Part shown: piece by piece, positions 13,981 through 20,269 of the stretch
Layout of the letters: the number at the start of each line of letters is the position of its first letter
How positions within the stretch are numbered: position 1 is the stretch's first letter
Source of the DNA: a virus
Length of the DNA stretch: 34,516 bases
Strand: one strand, 5' to 3'
IMG/VR virus record: IMGVR_UViG_3300030943_000099
Span: 1 to 34,516 of that record
Translations under genes and position numbers: made by a program
The notes under the pieces: model-generated
Told to the model about the DNA's origin: nothing
The model's database searches: none
What the model saw: the letters and a program-made list of their open reading frames with translations, nothing else

Positions 13981-14599
13981 TCTTCTGCACTCCTATATTC
14001 CCAAAAATCTCGTTAATCTTAGCCTGAGCCTCGCCCATAGTATTTGTATCTTCCCTATTGCTACCAGTCTCAGCTCTAACCTTAATGAGGTCGAGCAGGG
14101 TCTTAGTTACAGAAGCTTTATTAGGAAGGTCAAACAGGATATACCGTTCACCTGTTTTTGAGTTTACCATGATGTTTATATTATTTATAAGTTTACGTTT
14201 ATCAGCAGGGATAGCATCAAGCATCTTGGCTTCACCATCTGCAGTATAATAGTCGAGGGGATCTATATTCCTAATAGCTTCAAGGTCTTGCAGGAGGGTA
14301 ATGGGAAGGATTTCTTGGGCGTGTTGCCATATTGCTTCTCTAAGCCTCTTACAAGCCTCTACAATATCTCTTTTTTTTGCCAGCTTAGAACCTTGAGCTA
14401 AACATTTTTTGTATTCTGAGACTCCGAAGGATAGTTTATATGCTTCTACATTGTCATTGGTTTCTACTAACTTAAATGCAAATAGGACTTCCTGCGGAGT
14501 CAGGGAAAGCCCTTCAAAGGTTTCATCTGTACTATCTGGGAGGATTTCTGCTATTTCACTCTGCACTTGTAGCTGTAGTTCTTTATCATCTGCGTCCAT
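13967..14599 (-). CDS. terminase small subunit-like protein, 210 aa
   Basis: From the ATG at 14599 (AAGGA 4-5 nt upstream). Residues about 33-90 (LTPQEVLFAFKLVETNDNVEAYKLSFG...AQGSKLAKKRDIVEACKRLREA) follow the small-terminase N-terminal pattern: an LTPxQ helix, a NaxxAY helix-turn-helix, then the ..GS.L....I...I helix. A helical middle and a C-terminal helix (KTLLDLIKVRAETG) follow, the layout used for oligomer formation and large-subunit contact. The protein would bind the packaging site. It is odd that it lies on the opposite arm, about 17.5 kb from the large subunit (32094-33512). A different DNA-binding role cannot be excluded. Confidence 0.62.
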   Translation of the reverse strand: MDADDKELQLQVQSEIAEILPDSTDETFEGLSLTPQEVLFAFKLVETNDNVEAYKLSFGVSEYKKCLAQGSKLAKKRDIVEACKRLREAIWQHAQEILPITLLQDLEAIRNIDPLDYYTADGEAKMLDAIPADKRKLINNINIMVNSKTGERYILFDLPNKASVTKTLLDLIKVRAETGSNREDTNTMGEAQAKINEIFGNIGVQKNESV

Positions 14600-14680
14600 A
14601 TAATCCTTTTGTAGCCATCCAGCCACACAAAAAAAGCAAAGCATTATTACATATGTACAAAATACAAATACCTCGTAATG

Positions 14681-15109
14681 TCATTTCACAATCCTGCCAT
14701 TGAATGCTTTTACGGCAGGCAGCTCTCGCGTTCGCTTAATATAATCATTAGTCATATTTATGATCTCCTGTATACTGTAAACCTTAGTCTTGCCTTCAGC
14801 AATAGACCTAAGCTCATCTATTTTCTCTTGCCCAAAAGTCTTCACATACCAATCCAGCACAGCAAGGGGGTGCCCCTCATAGTATTTATCTCGCTCCCTA
14901 CGACATAGGGTAACAGCATTGAACTCATTCCACCGAGTACTTGGGTACATAGTGCAGCCAAACAGATAAAAGATCGTCCCAGACTTCTTCTCACCAGAAA
15001 CAATGCAAGCATAGCCGTACTTCTTCTTGATGTAGTTTTGAAAGGCTTCATCTAAGCCTTCTTCTAGGTGCTTTCTCTGCGACTCAAGTGGTTTCAGTAA
15101 ATCCTGCAT
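14681..15109 (-). CDS. hypothetical protein, 142 aa
   Basis: Helical N terminus (KPLESQRKHLEEGLDEAFQNY), a beta part (YACIVSGEKKSGTIFYLFG), then helices around GHPLAVLDWYVKTFGQEKIDEL. No cysteine cluster or membrane segment; no family recognised. The ATG at 15109 has no AGGAG-like site. The upstream 60 nt hold two GTAC-centred repeats (GTACTTGTAC and GTACA), and expression may depend on them. Confidence 0.65.
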   Translation of the reverse strand: MQDLLKPLESQRKHLEEGLDEAFQNYIKKKYGYACIVSGEKKSGTIFYLFGCTMYPSTRWNEFNAVTLCRRERDKYYEGHPLAVLDWYVKTFGQEKIDELRSIAEGKTKVYSIQEIINMTNDYIKRTRELPAVKAFNGRIVK

Positions 15110-15166
15110 AGTCTGTAATGTGTACTAAATTATGATTTTGTACAAGTACCCTCATTCTAAATAAAA

Positions 15167-15286
15167 TTATACAATGTTTATCTGTCCCCCACAGCAATCA
15201 CAAAAGTCAATTTCTCTATTATCATTAGGTTCCCAGCCAATAACTTCTCTTGCACATGATGTGGTGTAGTTTTGTTCACCTGCAAT
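15167..15286 (-). pseudogene. zinc-finger remnant without normal start
   Basis: An open frame of 39 codons directly follows, in frame, the TAG TAA stops of the 65-aa gene. It reads IAGEQNYTTSCAREVIGWEP, then IDFCDCCGGQINIV. The pattern (QNYTTSC.R...GW.P.D...IDFC..CGG.I) is a common phage zinc-finger C terminus. No ATG/GTG/TTG lies in frame; the first codon is ATT, and there is no ribosome site. Most likely a gene that lost its 5' end. Confidence 0.45.
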
Positions 15287-15289
15287 TTA

Positions 15290-15487
15290 CTAATTGTCAG
15301 GTATAACCTGTTGTTGGATGATGGCGCGATCTTCAAACATTTTCAAAAGAGAATCTTTTGTTTGTTTTCCGTGTCCGCTTTTCTTTACACAAGCCGGACT
15401 ACAATAAAAAAATGTTTTCTCCCCAAAAATTGTCATAGTGACTTTTGCGCCCTGATCTGACTCTTTTCCGCAAACCGTACATTTCAT
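15290..15487 (-). CDS. small zinc-binding protein, 65 aa
   Basis: MKCTVCGKESDQGAKVTMTI, then FFYCSPACVKKSGHG: CxxC and CxxxC 23 residues apart, a TRASH/MYM-like treble-clef arrangement. A helical, charged C terminus follows. GAGGAGG precedes the ATG. It is transcribed from the promoter at 15591-15619 behind a structured leader. Confidence 0.75.
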   Translation of the reverse strand: MKCTVCGKESDQGAKVTMTIFGEKTFFYCSPACVKKSGHGKQTKDSLLKMFEDRAIIQQQVIPDN

Positions 15488-15531
15488 AGATTCCTCCTCG
15501 CGCCATCTAATGCATAAATTAGAAAGTTCCT

Positions 15532-15584
15532 TATAAGATCCTATCTAAAAAGAACAGTCTAAACCACATATAAAGCATCTTATA
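15532..15584 (-). promoter_or_regulatory. leader inverted repeat before the 65-aa gene
   Basis: TATAAGAT (15532-15539) and ATCTTATA (15577-15584) form a perfect 8-bp helix closing 37 nt. The 5' arm would lie at the very 5' end of the transcript from the adjacent promoter. A helix at the 5' end could protect the mRNA or form a switch; no known riboswitch signature seen. Confidence 0.45.
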
Positions 15585-15590
15585 CGGAAC

Positions 15591-15619
15591 ATTATAACAG
15601 AATTATTTGGATATGTCAA
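15591..15619 (-). promoter_or_regulatory. perfect consensus promoter, leftward
   Basis: Minus strand TTGACA, 17-bp spacer, TATAAT. It overlaps the end of the gene ending at 15603. Drives the 65-aa zinc protein and genes below. Confidence 0.88.
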
Positions 15620-16136
15620 GCCTCTGTTCTGCTTTCATCTTCCTAACCCATTCCAGTTGTCTCAGCACAGATTGCTCCATGCCATCCCAGTCTCGCACAA
15701 GCGGAGGTGGGGTTTCACCCCGTTCCCGCATTGCCTTTCTGGACTTGGCATAATACTCATCAATAGGGAACGGCCTAGCCAACTCCACTTTACCTTTGTA
15801 CTTTTGCTGGAATTTCCCTGCTTTTTGATGATAATTCATGTGATGCCTCAGCACAGGGATCCAGTTATTAGGACTTGTGTTCATAGACTTAGGCTTTCGC
15901 ATCTCTATGCGCCCTATATCCTGAATGGACACTTTCCTATTCTGCACCAACAGAAGATAGTTGATAACCCAAAAGAGCTTCTTGACTATCCTCTTGGTCT
16001 TCTTTATTGGGACATCCTGAACACAAAGGGCAACCATATTCTCAAGATCCCATATCTTGACGGTTTCCTCTGTGTTCATAAAGTTCATGTAGCCCTCTAG
16101 CTGAGGAACATATTCAGAGAAGTCTTCAGTTATCAT
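15603..16136 (-). CDS. hypothetical basic protein, 177 aa
   Basis: Acidic N terminus, then a basic helical region (KKTKRIVKKLFWVINYLLLVQNRKVSIQDI, about residues 45-74) that may be a small helix-turn-helix, and a basic C-terminal half (RHHMNYHQKAGKFQQKYKGK). No family recognised. The ATG overlaps the upstream stop (ATGA), and AAGGA directly abuts it, so translation is probably coupled to the DUF551-like gene. Confidence 0.72.
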   Translation of the reverse strand: MITEDFSEYVPQLEGYMNFMNTEETVKIWDLENMVALCVQDVPIKKTKRIVKKLFWVINYLLLVQNRKVSIQDIGRIEMRKPKSMNTSPNNWIPVLRHHMNYHQKAGKFQQKYKGKVELARPFPIDEYYAKSRKAMRERGETPPPLVRDWDGMEQSVLRQLEWVRKMKAEQRLDISK

Positions 16137-16345
16137 TCCTTAGGTGGCTCTGGCAAAAGCATCCAATGAGTAGCATATCTCCCACCCCTACTATTGGGTA
16201 CACTCATGTAGTAAGAATCTTCACTACCTATACAAGCATAGCCTTTCCTACCAATTCCTAGAAACATCCCACCTTTAGCCCCAATACCCAAAACCAATAA
16301 GCCATCTGGTGGCAGTTCTTTAGTTACACTAGTCCATCCTTGCAC
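16133..16345 (-). CDS. DUF551-family protein, 70 aa, GTG start
   Basis: Begins MQGWTSVTKELPPDGLLVLG and ends YATHWMLLPEPPKE, the characteristic W.SV...LP.DG..VL / THWM.LPEPP frame of DUF551, a common phage and prophage protein of unknown role. The start is GTG, 5 nt after AAGGAGG. Confidence 0.85.
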   Translation of the reverse strand: MQGWTSVTKELPPDGLLVLGIGAKGGMFLGIGRKGYACIGSEDSYYMSVPNSRGGRYATHWMLLPEPPKE

Positions 16346-16355
16346 ACTGCCCTCC

Positions 16356-16838
16356 TTACTGAAACTTAATCTCTTCTATGTTCTCTATGTACTCCACACC
16401 ATTCTGTGTGTTAAATACAATTCGCTTATTCCCAGATAGCACATTGATATACTTATCACTCTCTGTAAACTCTGCATCAACGCGCCTCAGCCACTTCTTC
16501 AACTTCAAGCGGTCAGACTTGTCTATAGACTGCGTTGGGGCTTGCCGTTTGGTGGTGAAGGGCTTCTGCGCCTCCATGAGGGACATTTTATCTGGGGGAA
16601 GTGCAATTGGACTACTGACCCAGAATAATAGATCTGATATTGGTGTTCTGATTAGATATGACCAGCTGTTACGCTCTGACATCTTAGGAGAAACCACCTC
16701 ACCAAATCCCATTTCGTTAGCATGAACAAGAGGGGGGACAGCACAGACTATATTTCCTGCTCTCTCTGAGATATAGTTGCGGGTATTTACACACCAGTAA
16801 ACTGGATCCCCAACTTCAAAAATCGCTTCTTCTATCAC
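16356..16838 (-). CDS. hypothetical protein, 160 aa, GTG start
   Basis: First gene behind the promoter at 16862-16890. The N-terminal half is beta-rich (FEVGDPVYWCVNTRNYISER), and a C-terminal helical/basic part has KSDRLKLKKWLRRVDAEF. The start is GTG, 6 nt after AAGGA. No family recognised. Confidence 0.72.
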   Translation of the reverse strand: MIEEAIFEVGDPVYWCVNTRNYISERAGNIVCAVPPLVHANEMGFGEVVSPKMSERNSWSYLIRTPISDLLFWVSSPIALPPDKMSLMEAQKPFTTKRQAPTQSIDKSDRLKLKKWLRRVDAEFTESDKYINVLSGNKRIVFNTQNGVEYIENIEEIKFQ

Positions 16839-16861
16839 TTGTTATCCTTTATAGTTTGATC

Positions 16862-16890
16862 ATCATACCCCATAACAGAAAATTTGTCAA
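16862..16890 (-). promoter_or_regulatory. promoter, leftward
   Basis: Minus strand TTGACA, 17-bp spacer, TATGAT; start expected near 16855, just ahead of AAGGA and the GTG start. Confidence 0.82.
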
Positions 16891-17064
16891 GTGGTTTTAA
16901 GACAAATTTTATAAAATAACACAGAACGCTATTATAGCGGTTTTAACGATGCCAAAGTAGTGCCTTGCATAGTTTTACAAAAAGCACTACAGACTTGTCA
17001 AATAATCAATAGTGATAGGAATTTGGCCCCAAAGTGACCTATTCTAGCCCTTATCTGGGAACCT
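16891..17064 (-). other. non-coding gap with two hairpins and a second TTGACA
   Basis: On the minus strand: GTAGTGC (16969-16990 region) pairs with GCACTAC over a 20-nt loop that itself can fold (TTTTGT/AAAAC), and CGCTAT-A-ATAGCG is a compact hairpin near 16935. A TTGACA followed 17 bp later by a poor -10 (GTAAAA) lies at the base of the first. This may be the end of the upstream unit and an attenuated extra promoter. Confidence 0.4.
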
Positions 17065-17502
17065 CTAGTTTAATCCCTTTTTAAGAGCGTCAATAATACA
17101 CCATGATAGGTTCTCTCCTGCATCAGGCAAGTCCTTTTCATAATCATGCTCCAGAATAGCCTGTTTCACCAAAGGATTGATAAAATGTTTATGTTCATTC
17201 ACTGCATTTTGTACTTCTACATAAGCAGGGCTATCTTCCTGACCCCAAGCATCTTTCTTACGGAAGATATGAAAATCTGACACTTTTGAGATCTGTTCTG
17301 TAGCCTTCTCCCTGATTGATAGCATCATTTCAGGGGTCAAAACAGAATCCAGAATGGCAAAAGCAGCGGAATAGGCCATATTACCCAAAATACGTTCTTC
17401 ATGATGGGCATCCCCACGCAAAGTTTCCTTTACATAATCAATGCAGAGTTGCTTTTTCTCATCATAGCTAAGATAATCGTCAATGTCTAGTTCAATAGTC
17501 AT
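17065..17502 (-). CDS. conserved phage-type hypothetical protein, 145 aa
   Basis: The ATG at 17502 has AAGGAGG 5 nt upstream and is preferred over an in-frame ATG at 17529. The protein is helical and acidic. The middle, ILGNMAYSAAFAILDSVLTPEMM...KVSDFHIFRKKDAWG, and the HKHFINPLVKQAI helix follow a pattern I associate with uncharacterised phage early proteins. No catalytic motif seen. Confidence 0.75.
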   Translation of the reverse strand: MTIELDIDDYLSYDEKKQLCIDYVKETLRGDAHHEERILGNMAYSAAFAILDSVLTPEMMLSIREKATEQISKVSDFHIFRKKDAWGQEDSPAYVEVQNAVNEHKHFINPLVKQAILEHDYEKDLPDAGENLSWCIIDALKKGLN

Positions 17503-17605
17503 AATAGCCTCCTTGTGTAGCTTCATCAAAACTCAATCTAAATCGCCCCTAGACCCCTTCTCGTGCGTCTGGAGAGGGGTTAAGCTCTGCATCTGTGATC
17601 TTTGT

Positions 17606-17725
17606 CTACAAATCACAAATCTCGTTAATATACATTCTGTCCCCAGAGAACCAATAACTACCTTTAAGGAGACATAGGGATTCGCTGATTATATTGAGTT
17701 CCTTTTCACTAAGTTCTACCTTCAT
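17606..17725 (-). CDS. hypothetical protein, 39 aa
   Basis: MKVELSEKELNIISESLCLL, then KGSYWFSGDRMYINEICDL. GGGGGGTG lies 4 nt before the ATG and the gene sits directly behind a good promoter, so it is probably the first gene of the leftward arm. Unknown function. Confidence 0.6.
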   Translation of the reverse strand: MKVELSEKELNIISESLCLLKGSYWFSGDRMYINEICDL

Positions 17726-17751
17726 AAAACACCCCCCATTAGAATAACCAG

Positions 17752-17780
17752 AGTATAGCACACCCGCGAAATCCTGTCAA
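17752..17780 (-). promoter_or_regulatory. promoter, first of the leftward arm
   Basis: Minus strand TTGACA, 17-bp spacer, TATACT. The expected start near 17745 gives a short leader for the 39-aa gene. Confidence 0.82.
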
Positions 17781-17789
17781 GGGCTGCTG

Positions 17790-17940
17790 GCGCGCCGAAA
17801 CCCTATTTTTTCGGAATTCTTCTCTTTCTTTATTTTCAGGTGGATATTAAAATTCTTAGAACAGAGGAACTCTGTATATTATGTAATAATATCTGTAGTA
17901 ATATAGTGTAGTATTCTAATGTAGTAATTTAATGTCTTAA
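17790..17940. other. AT-rich non-coding stretch at the divergent junction
   Basis: CCGAA/TTCGG flanks a T run (17797-17814); ACAGAG-GAA-CTCTGT forms a hairpin (about 17861-17875). Bases 17876-17936 are almost pure A/T with repeated TAGTAAT/TAGTATT words. No gene. AT-rich DNA next to repeats and a putative initiator gene fits an origin unwinding element, but this is inference. Confidence 0.5.
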
Positions 17941-17950
17941 GAAGCATTCT

Positions 17951-18034
17951 CCTTGAAGGCAAATCCAGAAGTTACTTCAAGGCATTTCTGATACTCCTTG
18001 AAGGCAAATTCAGTTATCCTTGAAGTAACTTCTG
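17951..18034. repeat. four CCTTGAAG operator-like repeats with a 17-bp inverted repeat
   Basis: CCTTGAAGGCAAAT(C/T)CAG occurs at 17951 and 17996 as direct repeats. CAGAAGTTACTTCAAGG (17966-17982) and CCTTGAAGTAACTTCTG (18018-18034) are perfect reverse complements. Four copies of the CCTTGAAG core thus lie just upstream of the rightward promoter, spaced about 20-24 bp. They look like binding sites for a regulator or an initiator. Confidence 0.75.
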
Positions 18035-18045
18035 AATAAGGGTAC

Positions 18046-18074
18046 TTGACAAAAGTATAAACCTCTGATACTAT
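18046..18074 (+). promoter_or_regulatory. rightward promoter of the plus-strand arm
   Basis: TTGACA, 17-bp spacer, TACTAT. Transcription from near 18081 runs through the structured leader into the winged-helix gene. It shares its DNA with a leftward promoter on the other strand. Confidence 0.8.
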
Positions 18075-18082
18075 TCTGTCAA
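18054..18082 (-). promoter_or_regulatory. leftward promoter overlapping the rightward one
   Basis: Minus strand TTGACA (18077-18082), 17-bp spacer, TATACT (18054-18059). It occupies the same 37 bp as the rightward promoter in opposite orientation and would transcribe leftward through the CCTTGAAG repeats. Confidence 0.7.
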
Positions 18083-18103
18083 CATCATAGATGTTCAGAA
18101 CAT

Positions 18104-18211
18104 ATACTCAAGACTAGCCACTTTGAGTATGCGTTTTGATAACGCAGAGAGCCTTTTGTATACATCCGTGGCTACCCGAAAGGGGGGTGTATACAAGAGG
18201 CTTCATTTTTT
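18104..18211 (+). ncRNA. structured leader RNA: three hairpins, bulge-loop kissing and U run
   Basis: Hairpin 1 is ATACTCAA/TTGAGTAT (18104-18130), with an 11-nt loop containing TAGCCAC. Hairpin 2 is GCGTT/AACGC (18131-18145). Hairpin 3 (18149-18203) is a long helix AGCCTTTTGTATACATCC / GGGTGTATACAAGAGGCT, capped by CCC-GAAA-GGG and interrupted only by a 7-nt one-sided bulge, GTGGCTA (18168-18174). That bulge is the exact complement of the hairpin 1 loop. TTTTTT (18206-18211) follows, directly before AGGAG of the next gene. It has the shape of an intrinsic terminator or attenuator whose folding can be tuned by the loop-bulge contact. No known riboswitch class recognised. Confidence 0.7.
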
Positions 18212-18222
18212 AGGAGTTCTTT

Positions 18223-19560
18223 ATGTCTACAGACAGTGCCATCGATTTACTACAGCCGCATGTCTACTACTACCAATTTGGTAATATTAGGATAGCATCA
18301 AAATCCTCTGATAAGTTCTATAGACTAGATGCTGCAGCCATAGTTCTGCTATCCCAGATAGTTTACTGGCATCCAAAGGCGCGAAAGCATGATTATTGGG
18401 TTTATAAGACACAGGAGGAGTTTTCTCAGGAAACAGCATTATCCTGTAAGCAAATAGCTAGGGCACGGGATGATTTAGTTGCTCTGGGGTTACTTAAGTA
18501 TGAGTTAAGGGGCTATCCACCAAAGGCATACTTTAAGCTGAATACCTGTATGTTTGATAAGTATGCAGAAGCTCTGGCAGATAGACAAGAGGAGAAAGAC
18601 CCTACTGTCTACATTAGTGTAGAGGAATTAGAAACCCTGTCAACACATACTGATGACACATCCTCTACGCCTTCCAGTGAAGGGGATTCAGAAATTCCGG
18701 AAGACTGGATGCCTATTTTTGCTAGAATAAGGGAGTGTGGGTTTTATCAAGATAAGGCCGAAAGGGATCCTAAAGGGGCTATCTATGGGTATAATCAGAA
18801 GCTATATACATACATTTCAGAGATTCTTGATGGTTCTTTCTATGAGAAGAGCGGGTACCACATTATAAAGAGGCACAACTTAGAAGGACTAACAAGAGAC
18901 AAAATTATTGATTGGTTGGTAGAGGCAAATAGACTTCCTGCTGGGAGAGAAGGCTATGCTAATAGGGCTATTCTATATCTGACCAAGACAGCTACCTATA
19001 GTCCTGTGCTAAATGCTCTTTGTGATGGGGCTAATGGATCTTCTAAGTCTGCAAAATTCCTCATCAAAGAAGAATCCTATGAACCTGGAAAGGATGCTAA
19101 TGATAAAAGGGGTGATCGACCACCAGAGTCCATCTGGTTTGGAGAAAATAATGGGTTCAATGAGCGCCCCGACAAGTATTACTCTGAGCTAACATTCAAT
19201 CATCCTCGTGTCTGGGGATTGTATCACTGCATTAAGGAGTATGCGGAATCTTGTAAAGGTGAGGATGGAATTTGGACTAAGCACAATAAACCGGGGACAA
19301 AGGTATCTGAAATAGATATTCTGTACTGGATACTCAAGGTATCTTCTGAGCATGGGGTTACTTCTGACGAGATATTTCAGAATATTATTATCGGGGATGA
19401 TCGTAATTATCTTTGGGCACTCGTGATGCAATTTATTTACAACAAGAATAGCTATAAACTGGCACGAGATGAGGTACAGAGTAAGTATTTATATTGTGGA
19501 GCGAAGGACTTAGATCCTTCTAAGTACACTAGAGCAGTTGGTAAAGGGGTAAAGAAATGA
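18223..19560 (+). CDS. winged-helix protein, probable replication initiator-like
   Basis: 445 aa, first gene of the rightward arm. Residues about 33-107 form a winged helix: YRLDAAAIVLLSQIVYWH, then WVYKTQEEFSQETALSCKQIARARDDLVALGLLKYELRGYPPKAYFKLN, the pattern found in phage replication proteins and plasmid/phage initiator N termini (an LLSQ.VYW helix, a recognition helix, the wing RG.P.KAYF). A serine/threonine-rich linker (about 140-160) follows, then a helical C-terminal region without a recognised domain. AGGAG lies 6 nt before the ATG. Repeats, AT-rich DNA and two opposed promoters lie directly upstream, so autoregulation or origin binding is plausible. A transcription regulator is the alternative. 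Confidence 0.68.
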   Translation: MSTDSAIDLLQPHVYYYQFGNIRIASKSSDKFYRLDAAAIVLLSQIVYWHPKARKHDYWVYKTQEEFSQETALSCKQIARARDDLVALGLLKYELRGYPPKAYFKLNTCMFDKYAEALADRQEEKDPTVYISVEELETLSTHTDDTSSTPSSEGDSEIPEDWMPIFARIRECGFYQDKAERDPKGAIYGYNQKLYTYISEILDGSFYEKSGYHIIKRHNLEGLTRDKIIDWLVEANRLPAGREGYANRAILYLTKTATYSPVLNALCDGANGSSKSAKFLIKEESYEPGKDANDKRGDRPPESIWFGENNGFNERPDKYYSELTFNHPRVWGLYHCIKEYAESCKGEDGIWTKHNKPGTKVSEIDILYWILKVSSEHGVTSDEIFQNIIIGDDRNYLWALVMQFIYNKNSYKLARDEVQSKYLYCGAKDLDPSKYTRAVGKGVKK

Positions 19561-19895
19561 TAACTATGCAACAGGCTATTGAAGTGAATCAGAATGCGAT
19601 GAGGATACGGGATCTATTACTTCCTGTTCGAGATGAGCAGGAAAGAGATAGACAGGCAAGGGCTGTGGTATTAGGTGAGGCATACAATACATGGTTCCAG
19701 CTACGAAATAACCAACCTGAAAATGTAAGGATATTGGAGGAAGCTAATGATAATGTACATTGGGCATATGTTGGATACAGCATGTCTACAGATAAATACA
19801 ATGCCATACAGGATAGTTTGATTTTGCTAAGCAGCATAGACTGTTTTATAGAGGATGCTTCTAAGACTATTGACAGCAAGGGAAATGAAGCATAA
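19557..19895 (+). CDS. hypothetical protein, 112 aa
   Basis: The ATG overlaps the upstream stop (ATGA); AAGGGG lies 8 nt before. Helical, charged: MRIRDLLLPVRDEQERDRQARAVVLGEAYNTW, then SKTIDSKGNEA. No family recognised. Confidence 0.7.
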   Translation: MITMQQAIEVNQNAMRIRDLLLPVRDEQERDRQARAVVLGEAYNTWFQLRNNQPENVRILEEANDNVHWAYVGYSMSTDKYNAIQDSLILLSSIDCFIEDASKTIDSKGNEA

Positions 19896-19986
19896 TCATA
19901 GTATTAAGATCCTTCCCGATGGGAAAGATTATAGTTATGTGTATGGCGATGGGACTTTGAATAGGTCTAAATATGAGAGTAGGTAG
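19885..19986 (+). CDS. hypothetical protein, 33 aa
   Basis: MKHNHSIKILPDGKDYSYVYGDGTLNRSKYESR. It overlaps the previous gene by 11 bp and ends 3 nt before the next ATG. AAGGG is close to the ATG. The tight fit supports it, but it is very short. Confidence 0.45.
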   Translation: MKHNHSIKILPDGKDYSYVYGDGTLNRSKYESR

Positions 19987-19989
19987 AGG

Positions 19990-20238
19990 ATGATAACAAA
20001 GCATGATGTGAAGTGGTTTGATTTGTGGCTACATGAATATTGTTTTCAAGCTCCCCCTAAAGAGGATTGGATGACTATGAAGGATTCTTACCTGGCTGGT
20101 ATTGAACGAGCTAAACAAGATTCCGCTCAGATTCAGTGTTCCTACTGCGATAGGAAGGTGCAATGTCATTTTCCAGAGTATTGTGAGAAATATAAAGCAA
20201 TTCTTGGACTTGACACATCTCCTGCGTCTGTGCTATAA
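19990..20238 (+). CDS. cysteine-containing small protein, 82 aa
   Basis: N-terminal KHDVKWFDLWLHEYCFQAPPKEDW, then CSYCDRKVQCHFPEYCEKY: five cysteines, with CxxC-x5-C-x5-C resembling a compact metal site. The 3' end overlaps the promoter for the repeat protein. Unknown function. Confidence 0.68.
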   Translation: MITKHDVKWFDLWLHEYCFQAPPKEDWMTMKDSYLAGIERAKQDSAQIQCSYCDRKVQCHFPEYCEKYKAILGLDTSPASVL

Positions 20239-20239
20239 T
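20210..20239 (+). promoter_or_regulatory. promoter for the repeat-protein gene
   Basis: TTGACA, 18-bp spacer, TATAAT, overlapping the stop of the preceding gene. Expected start near 20246. Confidence 0.82.
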
Positions 20240-20269
20240 GCTCTTAGGTTGATTATTAAGGAGGCTACT

